The notes: generated by a model not told the origin, from the sequence alone. Positions 7,922 to 18,486 are shown, numbered from the stretch's first letter. The stretch: DNA of 53,365 nt from CAYJFG01 sp964369405 (GCA_964369405.1 CAYJGB010000012.1:1-53365); one strand, 5' to 3'. Program-made: numbers and translations.

Positions 7922-8503
7922 TTAATCTATACTACCTTTTGTAGATAATATTTCTCCACTACTTCGCATACTCATAGCCTTTTTAAGACTATGTGCAACT
8001 GCTTTAAAAGTAGCCTCTGCAATATGATGACTATTACTGCCATATTGCATATTTATATGTAAAGTAACTTTTGCATTAAATGCAAATGCTCTGAAAAATT
8101 CTTCTACCATACAATAGTCAAAGCCGTTTGAATATTCTTGAGGAAAACTTGCATTAAATACTAAAAATGGTCTTCCAGAAATATCAACACAAGAACTAAC
8201 TAATGCCTCGTCCATTGGAATAGTAAAATTTCCATATCTATTTATAGTAGACTTATCAGATAGAGCGCTATCAAACGCTTTACCTAAAACAATTCCAACA
8301 TCTTCAACAGTGTGATGACAATCAACAAAAGTATCACCCTGTGCTTTTATATTTAAACCAATTCCACTATGCATAGCAAATGCTGTTAACATATGGTCAA
8401 AAAAACCTATACCTGTTGATATATCTATATCTCCACCATCTAGTGAAAGTGATATTTTAATATCTGTTTCCTTAGTTTCTCTTTCAATTGTAGCAGTTCT
8501 CAT
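7922..8503 (-). CDS. hisB: Imidazoleglycerol-phosphate dehydratase HisB
   Basis: Dehydrates imidazole glycerol phosphate to imidazole acetol phosphate. The manganese-binding His motifs are clear: FFDHMLTAFAMHSG, DCHHTVEDVGIVLG, and the second set YGSNSHHIAEATFKAVAHSL. The monofunctional length of about 193 is normal, with no histidinol phosphatase fusion. The frame could begin at TTG 8524, but ATG 8503 is preferred: AGAGG lies 10 nt upstream and the protein then starts MRTATIERETKETDI, the usual HisB start. It starts 17 bp after the hisC stop. Histidinol phosphatase is not encoded in this operon. Confidence 0.96.
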   Translation of the reverse strand: MRTATIERETKETDIKISLSLDGGDIDISTGIGFFDHMLTAFAMHSGIGLNIKAQGDTFVDCHHTVEDVGIVLGKAFDSALSDKSTINRYGNFTIPMDEALVSSCVDISGRPFLVFNASFPQEYSNGFDYCMVEEFFRAFAFNAKVTLHINMQYGSNSHHIAEATFKAVAHSLKKAMSMRSSGEILSTKGSID

Positions 8504-8520
8504 TAAAAGTAAACCTCTTT

Positions 8521-9582
8521 TCAATTATTTAAACTATCAAAAAACTCATTCAAATATGTGATAAAAATTTTATTTTCTTCATCTGTTCCAGCTGTTACTC
8601 TGATAAAGTTTCCCATTAATCTAATTGCTAAAGATTTTATAATCATATAATCATAAATTCTTTTTGCATATTTTGTTTTGATAAAAATAAAATTCGCATC
8701 ACTTTCAAGTACATAAAAATCATTATTATATTTTTTTTCTATGTCCTTAATATCATTATACAAAGATAATCTAAGACTTACAATTGTTTTTTTGTTATTT
8801 TCTAAAAAACTGTGATTATTATAGATTATCTCACCTATTTTTTGTGAAATTGTATTAACATTGTATGGTGATTTAACAGCTTTTATTGCATACGAAATTT
8901 CTGGATTTGAAATAGCAAACCCTAATCTTAAGGAAGCAGCTCCACAAGCCTTAGATGCTGTTCTTAAAATAATCAAATTGTCGTATTTACCGACATCATT
9001 TAAGAAAGAGCAATCCCAAAAATCCATATACGCTTCATCTAATATAACTAATGCATCTACTGATGTAATTAATTTTACTATATCGTCTTTATTTAATCCT
9101 TTTGATGTAGGGTTACATGGATTTGAAAAGATAACTGCACTCGCACAATTATCTTTTATAGTTTTTATTACATTATTAATATCTATCCTTAATTCTTCAT
9201 CTTTGTTAACTACTATATAATTTAGCTCACTTAAACTTGCGTAAAATCTATACATAGAAAAATCTGGCTCAATAGTAACTATGCTTTGACCTTTCATCAT
9301 AAATGATGTCAAGATAACACTTATTAACTCATCTGAGCCATTCCCCACAGTTACATAATCACTATTAATATTATAGTATTTTGCAAATGCTTTTGCTAAA
9401 TTTGTACAATTTGGGTCTGGATATCTGTTGTAGTCAATTTTATCAATCGCACTGTGAATTTCTTTCATTATATCTTCTGATAAATTAAAGCAAGATTCAT
9501 TTGCGTCTAACCTAATTTTATAACGCTCACTAAGTGGGTTATAAGGTGTTAATCCTTTTATTTTATCATTTAATTTATACAT
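8521..9582 (-). CDS. hisC: Histidinol-phosphate aminotransferase HisC
   Basis: A PLP-dependent class I/II aminotransferase converting imidazole acetol phosphate and glutamate to histidinol phosphate. Visible motifs: YRLDANE-type substrate contact (KIRLDANES), RYPDPNCTNL, VGNGSDELI, FSNPCNPTS, LDEAYMDF and RTASKACGAASLRLG, which contains the PLP lysine. Length 353 is typical. It lies between hisD and hisB in the transcript, 20 bp after the hisD stop, with AAGGTTGAT as a modest ribosome site. Confidence 0.95.
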   Translation of the reverse strand: MYKLNDKIKGLTPYNPLSERYKIRLDANESCFNLSEDIMKEIHSAIDKIDYNRYPDPNCTNLAKAFAKYYNINSDYVTVGNGSDELISVILTSFMMKGQSIVTIEPDFSMYRFYASLSELNYIVVNKDEELRIDINNVIKTIKDNCASAVIFSNPCNPTSKGLNKDDIVKLITSVDALVILDEAYMDFWDCSFLNDVGKYDNLIILRTASKACGAASLRLGFAISNPEISYAIKAVKSPYNVNTISQKIGEIIYNNHSFLENNKKTIVSLRLSLYNDIKDIEKKYNNDFYVLESDANFIFIKTKYAKRIYDYMIIKSLAIRLMGNFIRVTAGTDEENKIFITYLNEFFDSLNN

Positions 9583-9602
9583 AACGTATCAACCTTTTAA
9601 TT

Positions 9603-10889
9603 TTAATTAAATCTTACCTTTATTGAATTAGCATGAGCTGTTAGCCCTTCTGTATCAGCAAATTTTATAACATCTTCTGCTACTTCTTTTAACGCACTTT
9701 CAGTATAATATATAAAACTTGACTTTTTAACAAAGCTATCTACTGATAGTGGTGAAAAAAATCTAGCAGTACCACTAGTTGGTAGCACGTGATTAGGCCC
9801 TGCAAAGTAATCTCCTAGCGGCTCTGGAGAATAGTTTCCTAAAAATACTGAACCTGCATTATGCAACTTACCTATGTACTCCATTGAATTTTGAACACAA
9901 ACCTCTAAATGCTCTGGAGCTAAATCATTTGCAAGTATTACAGCTTGATTTAGATTATCACACACTATAATTACACCATAATCATCTAAGGACTTTTTAA
10001 TTATATCTTTTCTTGATAAATTCTCAACTTGTATTTCTAATTCTTTAACTACTTCAGTAGCAATTTTTTGACTATCAGTAAGCAATATTGAAGATGCTAG
10101 TATATCGTGTTCTGCTTGCGACATTAAGTCTGCTGCTAAAAATTTAGGATTTGCATACTCATCAGCTATAATGAGTATCTCGCTAGGTCCAGCTATCATA
10201 TCAATATCTACAACACCATAAAGAAGTTTTTTTGCTGTTGCTACAAATATATTACCAGGCCCTACAATTTTATCTACTTTAGGAACACTTTCTGTGCCGT
10301 ATGCTAAAGCTGCTACTGCTTGTGCTCCACCCATCATAAAAATTCTATCTACTCCAGCAATTTTTGCAGCTGCTAATATATCTGGATTTGGTTTACCATC
10401 TTTTTGAGGTGGCGTAACCATTATAATTTCGCTTACTCCTGCTATTTTAGCTGGAATAGCATTCATTAGAACAGATGACGGATAAGCAGCTGTTCCACCT
10501 GGAACATAAATCCCAACTCTTGCTAATCCTCTAACTCTTTGACCTAATATAACGCCGTTTTCTTCTGTTGTAATAAAACTTTGCTTTATTTGTCTTTTAT
10601 GGAAATCTTCTATATTCTTAGCTGATTTTTCCATAGCTTTAATAAAATTTTTATCGCAATTTTCTATTAAACTATCAATCTCACTAATTAAAATTTCTGT
10701 GTTTTCTGGTGCTTTTCCGTCAAATTTTTCTGTATACTCTTTAACAGCTTTGTCACCATTTGATTTAACATTTTCTATAATTGCACTTACAATTTGTGTT
10801 ACATCTTTATCAGTGCTTTCTGCCCTACTTTTTAATTCTTCTATAAATTTAATTTCATCTAATCCATTTGCTTTTATAGTTGTAATCAC
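9603..10889 (-). CDS. hisD: Histidinol dehydrogenase HisD
   Basis: A zinc- and NAD-dependent enzyme oxidising histidinol to histidine in two steps. Motifs: YVPGGTAAYPSSVLMN, VDKIVGPGNIFVATAK, IAGPSEILIIAD, LMSQAEHD with the zinc/catalytic His, LAPEHLEV, and FAGPNHVLPTSGTARF. Length of about 428 is normal. The longest frame starts at TTG 10895, overlapping hisG by 4 nt, but AAGGG is only 3 nt from it. GTG 10889 has that ribosome site at 9 nt, so I start there, 2 nt after the hisG stop. Tight coupling with hisG is clear either way. Confidence 0.96.
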   Translation of the reverse strand: MITTIKANGLDEIKFIEELKSRAESTDKDVTQIVSAIIENVKSNGDKAVKEYTEKFDGKAPENTEILISEIDSLIENCDKNFIKAMEKSAKNIEDFHKRQIKQSFITTEENGVILGQRVRGLARVGIYVPGGTAAYPSSVLMNAIPAKIAGVSEIIMVTPPQKDGKPNPDILAAAKIAGVDRIFMMGGAQAVAALAYGTESVPKVDKIVGPGNIFVATAKKLLYGVVDIDMIAGPSEILIIADEYANPKFLAADLMSQAEHDILASSILLTDSQKIATEVVKELEIQVENLSRKDIIKKSLDDYGVIIVCDNLNQAVILANDLAPEHLEVCVQNSMEYIGKLHNAGSVFLGNYSPEPLGDYFAGPNHVLPTSGTARFFSPLSVDSFVKKSSFIYYTESALKEVAEDVIKFADTEGLTAHANSIKVRFN

Positions 10890-10891
10890 TA

Positions 10892-11533
10892 TCAATCACC
10901 CTTTTTATTTATAACTGTTTCCATTTTTAATACTAATTGCTCTATTTCATTTTTTCTCAATTTTAAACTCACATGATTTGCAATTAATCTTGCAGATATT
11001 GGTGCTATGTCTTCAAATACTTCTAAGCCATTTTCTTTAAGTGTAGAGCCTGTTTCTACTATATCTACAATTGCATCTGATAATTTTAAAAGTGGTGCAA
11101 GTTCTACACTACCTTCTATTTTAATGCAACTAATATCTAAACCTTTACTCTCAAAATAATTTCTAGCTACATTCGGATATTTTGTTGCAATAGTTTTTAT
11201 ATTATATCCTGAATAAAAATCTTCGCCTTTTTTACCAGCAACTGAAAATTTACATTTTCCAAAACCTAAATCTAACAACTCATAAAATCCTGTTCCATTT
11301 TCCAATATCGTATCTTTACCAACAACACCTAAGTCGCATACACCATGTTCAACATATGTAATAACATCAGCAGCTTTTGCAAGCACAACTTCAAATTCTC
11401 CATTGTTTACAGGTAATATAAGTCTTCTACCTTTATTTCTAACTTCATCACAATTATAGCCTAGTTCCTCTAGTAAACTAAGTGTATCTTTTTCTAATCT
11501 ACCTTTAGTAAGTGCTATTCTTAATGGTTTCAT
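10892..11533 (-). CDS. hisG: ATP phosphoribosyltransferase, short-form catalytic subunit HisG
   Basis: The first committed step of histidine synthesis: ATP plus PRPP gives PR-ATP. The 213 residues match the short form, which lacks the C-terminal regulatory domain and needs HisZ. Motifs: IALTKGRLEKDTLSLL, VEHGVCDLGVVGKDTILE and the PRPP loop IVDIVETGSTLKENGL. AAGGAG lies about 9 nt before the ATG. The upstream neighbour is hisZ, 30 bp away, consistent with co-assembly of the HisG-HisZ complex and histidine feedback through HisZ. Confidence 0.96.
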   Translation of the reverse strand: MKPLRIALTKGRLEKDTLSLLEELGYNCDEVRNKGRRLILPVNNGEFEVVLAKAADVITYVEHGVCDLGVVGKDTILENGTGFYELLDLGFGKCKFSVAGKKGEDFYSGYNIKTIATKYPNVARNYFESKGLDISCIKIEGSVELAPLLKLSDAIVDIVETGSTLKENGLEVFEDIAPISARLIANHVSLKLRKNEIEQLVLKMETVINKKGD

Positions 11534-11563
11534 CTATAAAACTCCTTAATCAAGATAATATAA

Positions 11564-12757
11564 TTATAATTCTACTATTTCTACGCTATCGCATACAAAG
11601 CATACTTTTTCTATTTCTTTTTTTCTAGCGTAATCAAGTGCATCTTCTCTATTATCAAAAACGCTACATTCGCTACTAATTCCACTTTTGGAGTAGAATT
11701 TTGCTTTTGCTATAGCTTTAATTGCATATCCGTCATCACCATGTACAAGTATTTCTGGTACATGTGAATATTCAACTAAGTTGTTTTGTAGTAATATTTT
11801 AGCTAGCTCATCTACATTGATACCAAACCCAGCTGCTGGCATAGATTCACCAAAACAGTCAAATAATTTATCATATCTACCACCTATTAAAATAGCTTCT
11901 CCACTACCTTCTACATACCCACTAAATATGATATCACTATAGTAATTATTTCTTTGAACTAGTCCTAAGTCAATAATTAAGCTATCCTCTTTACAAATTG
12001 GCTTCAAAGTTTTATATATAGTTTTTAGTGAATCAAGTGCATCTTGAGTATCTTTATCTACAAAAAGTTTTTCAGCTTTTTCAAAAACTTCTTCCCCACC
12101 AAATAAACGAGGTAATACTCTTAATGACTCAACTATACTAGATGGTTTTAATCTATCAAGCAACATATTTAAAGCACTGTAATTTTTTGATTCGATAGAA
12201 ACTCTTAAATCTTCTGCTACTAATTCGCTAACATTCAACTTATTAACAAGTGATTTGAAAAATATAGCATTACCAAGTTCTAATCTAAAGTCTGGTACAA
12301 TTTTTTGAAGTGATTCTATAGCAGTTACTATAACTTCTAAATCTGCTCTTAATCCACTAGCTCCTAGAAGTTCTATTCCTGTTTGATGAACTTCGTGTCT
12401 TCTGCCGTTTAAAGATGAGTTATTTCTATATATAGGTTGATTATAAAAAAGCCTAATAGGAGCTAACTCTTTTTGAAGTCGAGTAGATGCCATTCTAGCA
12501 ATAGGTAAAGTAGAGTCAGGTCTTACAACTAAGAGTCTACCCTTATTGTCAGTCATCTTATACATATTTTCAGGTGCAATACCGCTTCTAGCAACAGAAA
12601 AAGTATCTAAAAATTCAAGTCCAGATGTATATACTTGATGATAACCCTTAGACTCAAAAATATCTTTAAAGATATTAGCTACTTTATTTTTAGCAGTACA
12701 TTCTTCAAAAAGTAAATCCCTAGTGCCTTCAGGTGTAATTTTATAATTGTTATTCAT
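11564..12757 (-). CDS. hisZ: HisZ, regulatory subunit of ATP phosphoribosyltransferase
   Basis: A histidyl-tRNA-synthetase-like protein that lost aminoacylation and activates short HisG. Class II motifs are recognisable (PEGTRDLLFEE, VRPDSTLPIARM in motif 2, LIGGRYDKLF and AAGFGINVD), but the anticodon-binding domain is shortened (397 residues rather than about 420 for HisS). Position directly before short hisG supports HisZ over HisS. It is the first gene of the his operon, 31 bp from its promoter. Confidence 0.92.
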   Translation of the reverse strand: MNNNYKITPEGTRDLLFEECTAKNKVANIFKDIFESKGYHQVYTSGLEFLDTFSVARSGIAPENMYKMTDNKGRLLVVRPDSTLPIARMASTRLQKELAPIRLFYNQPIYRNNSSLNGRRHEVHQTGIELLGASGLRADLEVIVTAIESLQKIVPDFRLELGNAIFFKSLVNKLNVSELVAEDLRVSIESKNYSALNMLLDRLKPSSIVESLRVLPRLFGGEEVFEKAEKLFVDKDTQDALDSLKTIYKTLKPICKEDSLIIDLGLVQRNNYYSDIIFSGYVEGSGEAILIGGRYDKLFDCFGESMPAAGFGINVDELAKILLQNNLVEYSHVPEILVHGDDGYAIKAIAKAKFYSKSGISSECSVFDNREDALDYARKKEIEKVCFVCDSVEIVEL

Positions 12758-12787
12758 TATTAATCAGCTCCACTTTAGTATGCTACC

Positions 12788-12816
12788 ATAATAGCACGAT
12801 AAAATCTTATTGTCAA
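12788..12816 (-). promoter_or_regulatory. Promoter of the histidine operon
   Basis: On the minus strand TTGACA, 17 bp, TATTAT. The -35 matches consensus exactly. The predicted leader is only about 25 nt, leaving no room for a T-box or attenuator, so any control would act at initiation. Confidence 0.75.
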
Positions 12817-12825
12817 CTCTTACGC

Positions 12826-14100
12826 TTATTTTTTATTCTTTGTTTTACTATTTTGCATTTTTATTTTAATTTTATCTACATAATTATGTTTTTTATTTTC
12901 TGGATAGTCACTTATAATATCTTCAAAATGTTGGTTTTCGAAGTCTTTATATTTCCCATTTTTTACAAGTTTTGTATTTACTTTTCTTCCTAGCAACACA
13001 TAGAACGTTGAGAATAGTGGAACTGCAAGAAGCATACCAATAAATCCAAACAAACCTCCACCAACAATAACACTTGCCATTATCCAAAATCCCGATATAC
13101 CAATTGTATTACCTAAGATTTTAGGGCCTATAAAGTTTCCATCTATTTGTTGTAATATTAGTATAAATATAGTAAACTGGATAGCTTGAATTGGGTCTAT
13201 GATAAGTAGTATAAATACACTAGGAACTGCTCCAAAGAACGGTCCAAATACTGGAACTACATTTGTTACACCAATAATAACGCTTATTAGTAACGCATAA
13301 TCTAGCCCTAAGATTGACATACCTACAAAACATAATGCACCCATAATAATAGAATCTATTATTTTACCATAAACAAATTTTCCGAAAATATTATTTGTCA
13401 AATCACCAATCTCCATAATTTTATCTGCTTTTCCAAGTGATAAAAATGCATAACATATTTTTTTAACTTGACATAATAGTTTTTCTTTGCAACCAATCAA
13501 ATAGATAGACACTACAAAACCTACGCCAATATTTACAATTGTCATAGAAACAGCGATAGTAGCATCAACCACGTTTGGAGTAAATGAAGTCGCAATAGTC
13601 TTTAATAATGCATCTAATTCTCCACCTGTTATAATTTTAACTATTTCGTTAATTAAATTAAATATATCGTTATTACTATCTATAACTATGCCAAAATATT
13701 TATCCAGATTAAAAATTATAAACTCTTGAAACTCTTGAGCGTATGCCTGAAAATTCTGTGCTAATTCGTTAGCACTATCAACTAGTTGCGGAATAAGAAG
13801 AGTGACAAACGCACCAATAATACCTAGTACAACTATATTTGCTGCAATTAAAGCAAATGGCTTTCTCATTTTTCTTAAAAATGGTTTTTGTTTATCAAGT
13901 CCAATAAATGCTTTTTCAGCAAAAAATGTATAAGGCATATTAATTAGGAACGCAAAAATCAGCCCCATATAAAATGGCATTAAAACATTATTTAGTATTA
14001 AAAACAGTCCCCATACCTGTGCAAAGTTAATCATAATAAACACTAAAAATACTGTGAATGTTATAATCAACATAAGTCCTTTTAACATTTTTCTATCCAT
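12826..14100 (-). CDS. AI-2E family transporter (PerM-like permease)
   Basis: An integral membrane protein with about 7-8 hydrophobic segments, including a helical pair at the N-terminus, long soluble stretches around residues 110-160, and the conserved C-terminal block with GVTNVVPVFGPFFGAVP and DGNFIGPKILGNTIGISGFW. Those motifs define the PF01594 family. Members are proposed exporters of small molecules or Na+/H+ antiporters, and the substrate cannot be read from the sequence. It starts 12 bp after polC with AAAGGAG and probably ends the pyrH-polC operon; no strong terminator is seen before the his promoter. Confidence 0.88.
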   Translation of the reverse strand: MDRKMLKGLMLIITFTVFLVFIMINFAQVWGLFLILNNVLMPFYMGLIFAFLINMPYTFFAEKAFIGLDKQKPFLRKMRKPFALIAANIVVLGIIGAFVTLLIPQLVDSANELAQNFQAYAQEFQEFIIFNLDKYFGIVIDSNNDIFNLINEIVKIITGGELDALLKTIATSFTPNVVDATIAVSMTIVNIGVGFVVSIYLIGCKEKLLCQVKKICYAFLSLGKADKIMEIGDLTNNIFGKFVYGKIIDSIIMGALCFVGMSILGLDYALLISVIIGVTNVVPVFGPFFGAVPSVFILLIIDPIQAIQFTIFILILQQIDGNFIGPKILGNTIGISGFWIMASVIVGGGLFGFIGMLLAVPLFSTFYVLLGRKVNTKLVKNGKYKDFENQHFEDIISDYPENKKHNYVDKIKIKMQNSKTKNKK

Positions 14101-14112
14101 TTGTATTCTCCT

Positions 14113-17100
14113 TTAAAATAATGACATTTGTGTGCTTTCTGGTAAATCTTTGAGCGTACCTATTGTTTTTAATGTTTCAACAACTGTTTTAGATATTTTT
14201 GTTTTCATTTGCATATCTTCAATAGATAAATATTCACCGTTTTTACTTTGTTGTTCTAAACTATCTGCTGCCGTTTCGCCAACTCCTGCAATAGCTAAAA
14301 ACGGTAATCTTATTTTTCCATCTTCTACTAAAAACATACGTGCAGTCGATTTATAAATATCTACTGGTAATACTTCGATGTTCCTAGATAACATCTCATT
14401 TACTATTTGTAGTGTTGCTAACTCAGAATTGTCTTTAGCTGTAGCTTCTTTTCCTTTTTGCTTTAGTATATTAATTCTATCTACTACAGAAGCCTTACCC
14501 TTTACAACTACTGCTGCATCAAACCCATCTGAACGCACAGTAAAATATGCTGCATAATATTCAATTGGCTTATGTACTTTATACCAACCTAGTCTTAGTG
14601 TTGCAATCATATAAGCTGCTGCATGAGCTTTTGGGAACATATATTTTATCTTTTTACAAGATTCAATATACCACTCTGGTACGTTGTGTTCTCTCATTTG
14701 TTTGTAATGTTCGTCAGTAAGTAATTTTGCTGATTTACCTTTACGCACTATCTCCATAATTGTAAAAGCCATTTTAGGCTCTAACCCTTTATGTAATAAG
14801 TATGTCATAATATTATCTCTAGTACCTATAACATCATCAATTGTGCAAACTCCATCTTTAATTAAATCAGCTGCATTCCCTATCCAAACATCTGTACCAT
14901 GCGATAGCCCTGACACCTGTAATAATGCTGAAAAAGTTTTTGGTTGAGCATCAACTAACATTTGTCGCACAAATGAAGTTCCAACTTCTGGTAGAGAAAA
15001 TGTACCTGTTAACGAGTCTATATCTTCTGGTTCAATCCCTAGTGCTTTTGTTGAAGTAAACAAAGACATAACTTGAGGGTCGCTCATTGGTACATCTGTT
15101 ACTGGAACTCCTGTATACTGTTCTAAATACTTATATATTGTCGGCACATCATGCCCTAACTCATCTAGTTTGCAGATTGTGTCGTGAATAGAGTGGAAAT
15201 CAAAATGAGTAGTTATGTTATCAGATTTTTGGTCATTAGCTGGTCGCTGTATCGGGCAAAAGTCGTAAATTTCGTTACCTTGTGGCACTACAACCATTCC
15301 GCCTGGGTGTTGCCCTGTAGTACGTTTTATACCTGTGCAACCCTTTGCAAGTCTTAATTCTTCGGCTTTGCTGAAAAACAATCCTTTTTCTTCTGCATAT
15401 TTTTTTACAAAACCTATAGCTGTTTTATCTGCAACAGTAGCTATAGTTCCAGCTTTAAATACGTTATCTTTACCAAACAATGTTTCTGTATACCTATGTG
15501 AACTAGATTGATATTCTCCACTAAAGTTTAAATCTATATCTGGTGTTTTATCTCCCTCGAACCCTAAAAATGTTTCGAATGGTATTTCGTGACCATCTCT
15601 ATTGTAGTCCTCTCCACAATTTGGACACTTTTTATCTGGCAAATCAAAACCAGAACCATATTCGCCATGTTCAAAAAACTCTGAATTTTTACAATTTGGA
15701 CAAATATAATGAGGACACAATGGGTTAACCTCTGATATACCCGAGATAGTTGCTACAAAAGAAGAACCAACACTACCTCTAGAACCTACTAAATATCCAT
15801 GAGCCTCACTATCTGCAACTAGTTTTTGTGCTGTCATATACAAAACTGAAAAACCATATTTTGTAATTGCTCCAAGTTCTCTTTCTAATCTATCTTTTAC
15901 TACTTTTGGCAACTCTTCACCATATATTTTTTTTGCTCTATCCCATGAAATCTGTATTAACTCTTCTTCTGCACCCTCAATAAACGGTGGGTACACACCT
16001 TTAGGAATAGGACGTACCATATCAATCATATCTGCAATTTTATTAGTATTTTCAACAACAACTTCATATGCTTTTTCTTTGCCTAAATATTCAAATTCTA
16101 AAAGCATTTCAGCAGTTGTTCTAAAGTATAGTGGTGGCTGGTTATCTGCATCAGAAAATCCTTGCCCAGCCATAAGTATTTTTCTAAATTCACTATCATG
16201 AGGCTCTAAAAAGTGAACGTCACAAGTGGCTACAACTGGTAAATTAAGTTGTTCTCCTAATTTAACTATAGTTCTATTAAATTCTTTTAGTTCTTCTTCG
16301 CTATTAACAGTACCATTATTAATTAAAAAAGTATTATTTGCTATTGGTTGAATTTCTAAATAGTCATAAAACGAGGCTATTTCTTTAAGTTCCTTTAATG
16401 GTTTTCCTTGTACAATAGCTTTAAATAGCTCTCCTGCCTCGCAAGCACTACCAATAATCAACCCTTCTCTATGTGCTATTAATTCTGACTTTGGTATACG
16501 TGGTTTTCTATGAAAATACGTTAAATGAGCTTTGGAAATTAATTTGTATAGATTTTTAAGCCCTATATTATTCTTCACTAGAATTATTTGATGACTACTA
16601 ACAAGTTTTTTATAATCTGAACCATTAATATTTGTGTTTATCTGTTGAATAGTTTTTATATTAAAATCATCATTCAGTCTTTTTATTAGCGATAAATATA
16701 TCTTTGCTAAAATCTCTGCATCATCACTTGCTCTGTGATGATTAAACTCTCCTAATTTTAAATACTTTGCTACTGTATTTAATTTACAATTTTTAATATC
16801 TTTAAGTGTTGACCTACAAACAGCTACTGTATCTACTGATGTAAAATCACAACTTATGCTACTTCTTTTTGCTGCTGCATTAATAAATCCCATATCGAAT
16901 GGTGCGTTATGCGCTACTAAAGTAGCATTTACTCCACCACAAAAGTCAATAAACATTTTTAGTGCCTCTTCTTCACTTGGTGCATCTTTTACCATATCAT
17001 CAGTGATACCAGTTATTTGTGTTATCTTATATGGTATAGGCATTTCTGGATTTACAAAAGTGTTAAAAGTATCTATTATTTCTCCATCTTTTACTTTTAC

Positions 17101-18486
17101 AGCCCCTATCTCTGTCATTCTATCTTTACTTGCACTAAGCCCAGTAGTTTCTGTATCAAAACATATTATTTCATCATTTAATGATATATCATTTTTACCT
17201 TGTACAGCTGATATTAAATCATCTATAAAGTATGCTTCTGTTCCATAAATAACTTTAAGTGGGTTCTCTTCCCTATTTCTATTAATTCCCTCTACTGTAT
17301 CCATTGCCTCTGGGAATGCTTGAGCTACTCCATGGTCTGTTATCGCTATAGCATTATGTCCCCAACTATTAGCTCTTTGTATTAATGATTTTGCACTTGA
17401 TATCCCATCTAAAGACGACATATTTGTATGCAAGTGAAGTTCTACTCTCTTCTTAGGTGCATTATCTACAACTTTGATTTTATCTACTTTACTTATACTT
17501 TTTGCGTGTAAACACATTTCTCTATTATAAGTATCGTATTGATAATCTCCACTCACCACTATCGAACTACCTTCTGAAAGTGAATTTAGCACTTTACAAT
17601 CATTTATATTGTTAAATACTTTTACAACAACTGAGCTTGTATAATCTGAAATATCAATTATAATGATATTTTTATCTCCCGATTTAGTTGTACGAATATC
17701 AATTGATGATATATCTCCCCATACTACTACTTTTCCAAGTTCTGGGTTTAGTTCCTTTATTGGTATAATTTTACCTCTTACTACTTTACCATATAAAGGT
17801 TTTATACTATTTGGTATTATGGCTGGTATTAGATTTTTTTCTTTTCTTACCTCTATAGATGTTGCACTTTCCTCATGTCTTTTTTTCTTTGTAGCAATAG
17901 CACTTTCCATATCTTCTTCGTATTGTTCTACTGCTTTTATAACTGATTCTCTCTTTTTCTTCTCTTGAATTATATTTTGTTTTTCGACATATGTCTTACT
18001 ATCTGCTGATACTGTTAAAACACCATCAAACACAACTTCAAAATCAAGATTAAATTGCTCGTTAATCATCTTACTTAGTTCTTTATCAAATTGTTTTGCA
18101 ACTAATATATTTGCTCCACCATGTTTTAAATTTACTGTTAAAACATTGTTCTTAATCGTCGCTGTTGAGTCTGATACTGTGCCATTTAAGCTTGGTATAA
18201 CTCTCTTTAGATGCATAATCAAGTTGCTATAATGAGAAATATCAAACAAATTACTATTATATTTAGGTTTTATATTTACTACTGCTAACTGTAGTACACT
18301 TTCTTTTAATTGTTTTTCAACATCAGAAAATGCACTATACTCAACTAGTTCGTTGAGTATAGTGGTCACTTCTAATGTTCTATCTTTAGATATTAAATTT
18401 ACTGATACAATTTCACCATTTGCAATAACATCTGAAATTGTATTTACATCTATATAATTTGAAAATATATCTTTAAACAAGCTCAA
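14113..18486 (-). CDS. polC: DNA polymerase III PolC-type alpha subunit with built-in 3'-5' exonuclease
   Basis: The main replicative polymerase of low-GC Firmicutes. Domain order by eye: N-terminal domains (about 1-220); OB fold (about 230-340); PHP domain beginning ELHLHTNMSSLDG and interrupted by the DEDDh exonuclease (DTETTGLSASKDRMTEIGA, AHNAPFDMGF, HHRASDDAEI); a zinc-binding module (ICPNCKNSEFFEHG ... KKCPNCG); and the polymerase core with GSRGSVGSSFVA, the catalytic PDIDLNFSG, and TGQHPGGMVVVP. The 1457 residues are the normal length. The start is TTG at 18486: AAAGGAAG lies 8 nt upstream and no ATG is well placed. It follows ispG by 14 bp. Confidence 0.97.
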   Translation of the reverse strand: MSLFKDIFSNYIDVNTISDVIANGEIVSVNLISKDRTLEVTTILNELVEYSAFSDVEKQLKESVLQLAVVNIKPKYNSNLFDISHYSNLIMHLKRVIPSLNGTVSDSTATIKNNVLTVNLKHGGANILVAKQFDKELSKMINEQFNLDFEVVFDGVLTVSADSKTYVEKQNIIQEKKKRESVIKAVEQYEEDMESAIATKKKRHEESATSIEVRKEKNLIPAIIPNSIKPLYGKVVRGKIIPIKELNPELGKVVVWGDISSIDIRTTKSGDKNIIIIDISDYTSSVVVKVFNNINDCKVLNSLSEGSSIVVSGDYQYDTYNREMCLHAKSISKVDKIKVVDNAPKKRVELHLHTNMSSLDGISSAKSLIQRANSWGHNAIAITDHGVAQAFPEAMDTVEGINRNREENPLKVIYGTEAYFIDDLISAVQGKNDISLNDEIICFDTETTGLSASKDRMTEIGAVKVKDGEIIDTFNTFVNPEMPIPYKITQITGITDDMVKDAPSEEEALKMFIDFCGGVNATLVAHNAPFDMGFINAAAKRSSISCDFTSVDTVAVCRSTLKDIKNCKLNTVAKYLKLGEFNHHRASDDAEILAKIYLSLIKRLNDDFNIKTIQQINTNINGSDYKKLVSSHQIILVKNNIGLKNLYKLISKAHLTYFHRKPRIPKSELIAHREGLIIGSACEAGELFKAIVQGKPLKELKEIASFYDYLEIQPIANNTFLINNGTVNSEEELKEFNRTIVKLGEQLNLPVVATCDVHFLEPHDSEFRKILMAGQGFSDADNQPPLYFRTTAEMLLEFEYLGKEKAYEVVVENTNKIADMIDMVRPIPKGVYPPFIEGAEEELIQISWDRAKKIYGEELPKVVKDRLERELGAITKYGFSVLYMTAQKLVADSEAHGYLVGSRGSVGSSFVATISGISEVNPLCPHYICPNCKNSEFFEHGEYGSGFDLPDKKCPNCGEDYNRDGHEIPFETFLGFEGDKTPDIDLNFSGEYQSSSHRYTETLFGKDNVFKAGTIATVADKTAIGFVKKYAEEKGLFFSKAEELRLAKGCTGIKRTTGQHPGGMVVVPQGNEIYDFCPIQRPANDQKSDNITTHFDFHSIHDTICKLDELGHDVPTIYKYLEQYTGVPVTDVPMSDPQVMSLFTSTKALGIEPEDIDSLTGTFSLPEVGTSFVRQMLVDAQPKTFSALLQVSGLSHGTDVWIGNAADLIKDGVCTIDDVIGTRDNIMTYLLHKGLEPKMAFTIMEIVRKGKSAKLLTDEHYKQMREHNVPEWYIESCKKIKYMFPKAHAAAYMIATLRLGWYKVHKPIEYYAAYFTVRSDGFDAAVVVKGKASVVDRINILKQKGKEATAKDNSELATLQIVNEMLSRNIEVLPVDIYKSTARMFLVEDGKIRLPFLAIAGVGETAADSLEQQSKNGEYLSIEDMQMKTKISKTVVETLKTIGTLKDLPESTQMSLF

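Noticed and set aside
8503..8524. TTG 8524 as the hisB start, overlapping hisC
   Set aside because: AGAGG lies inside the extension and points to ATG 8503, which gives the family's normal N-terminus.
11564..12757. Reading this gene as histidyl-tRNA synthetase hisS
   Set aside because: It is shorter, has a poor anticodon-binding domain and lies directly before short-form hisG, so HisZ fits better.
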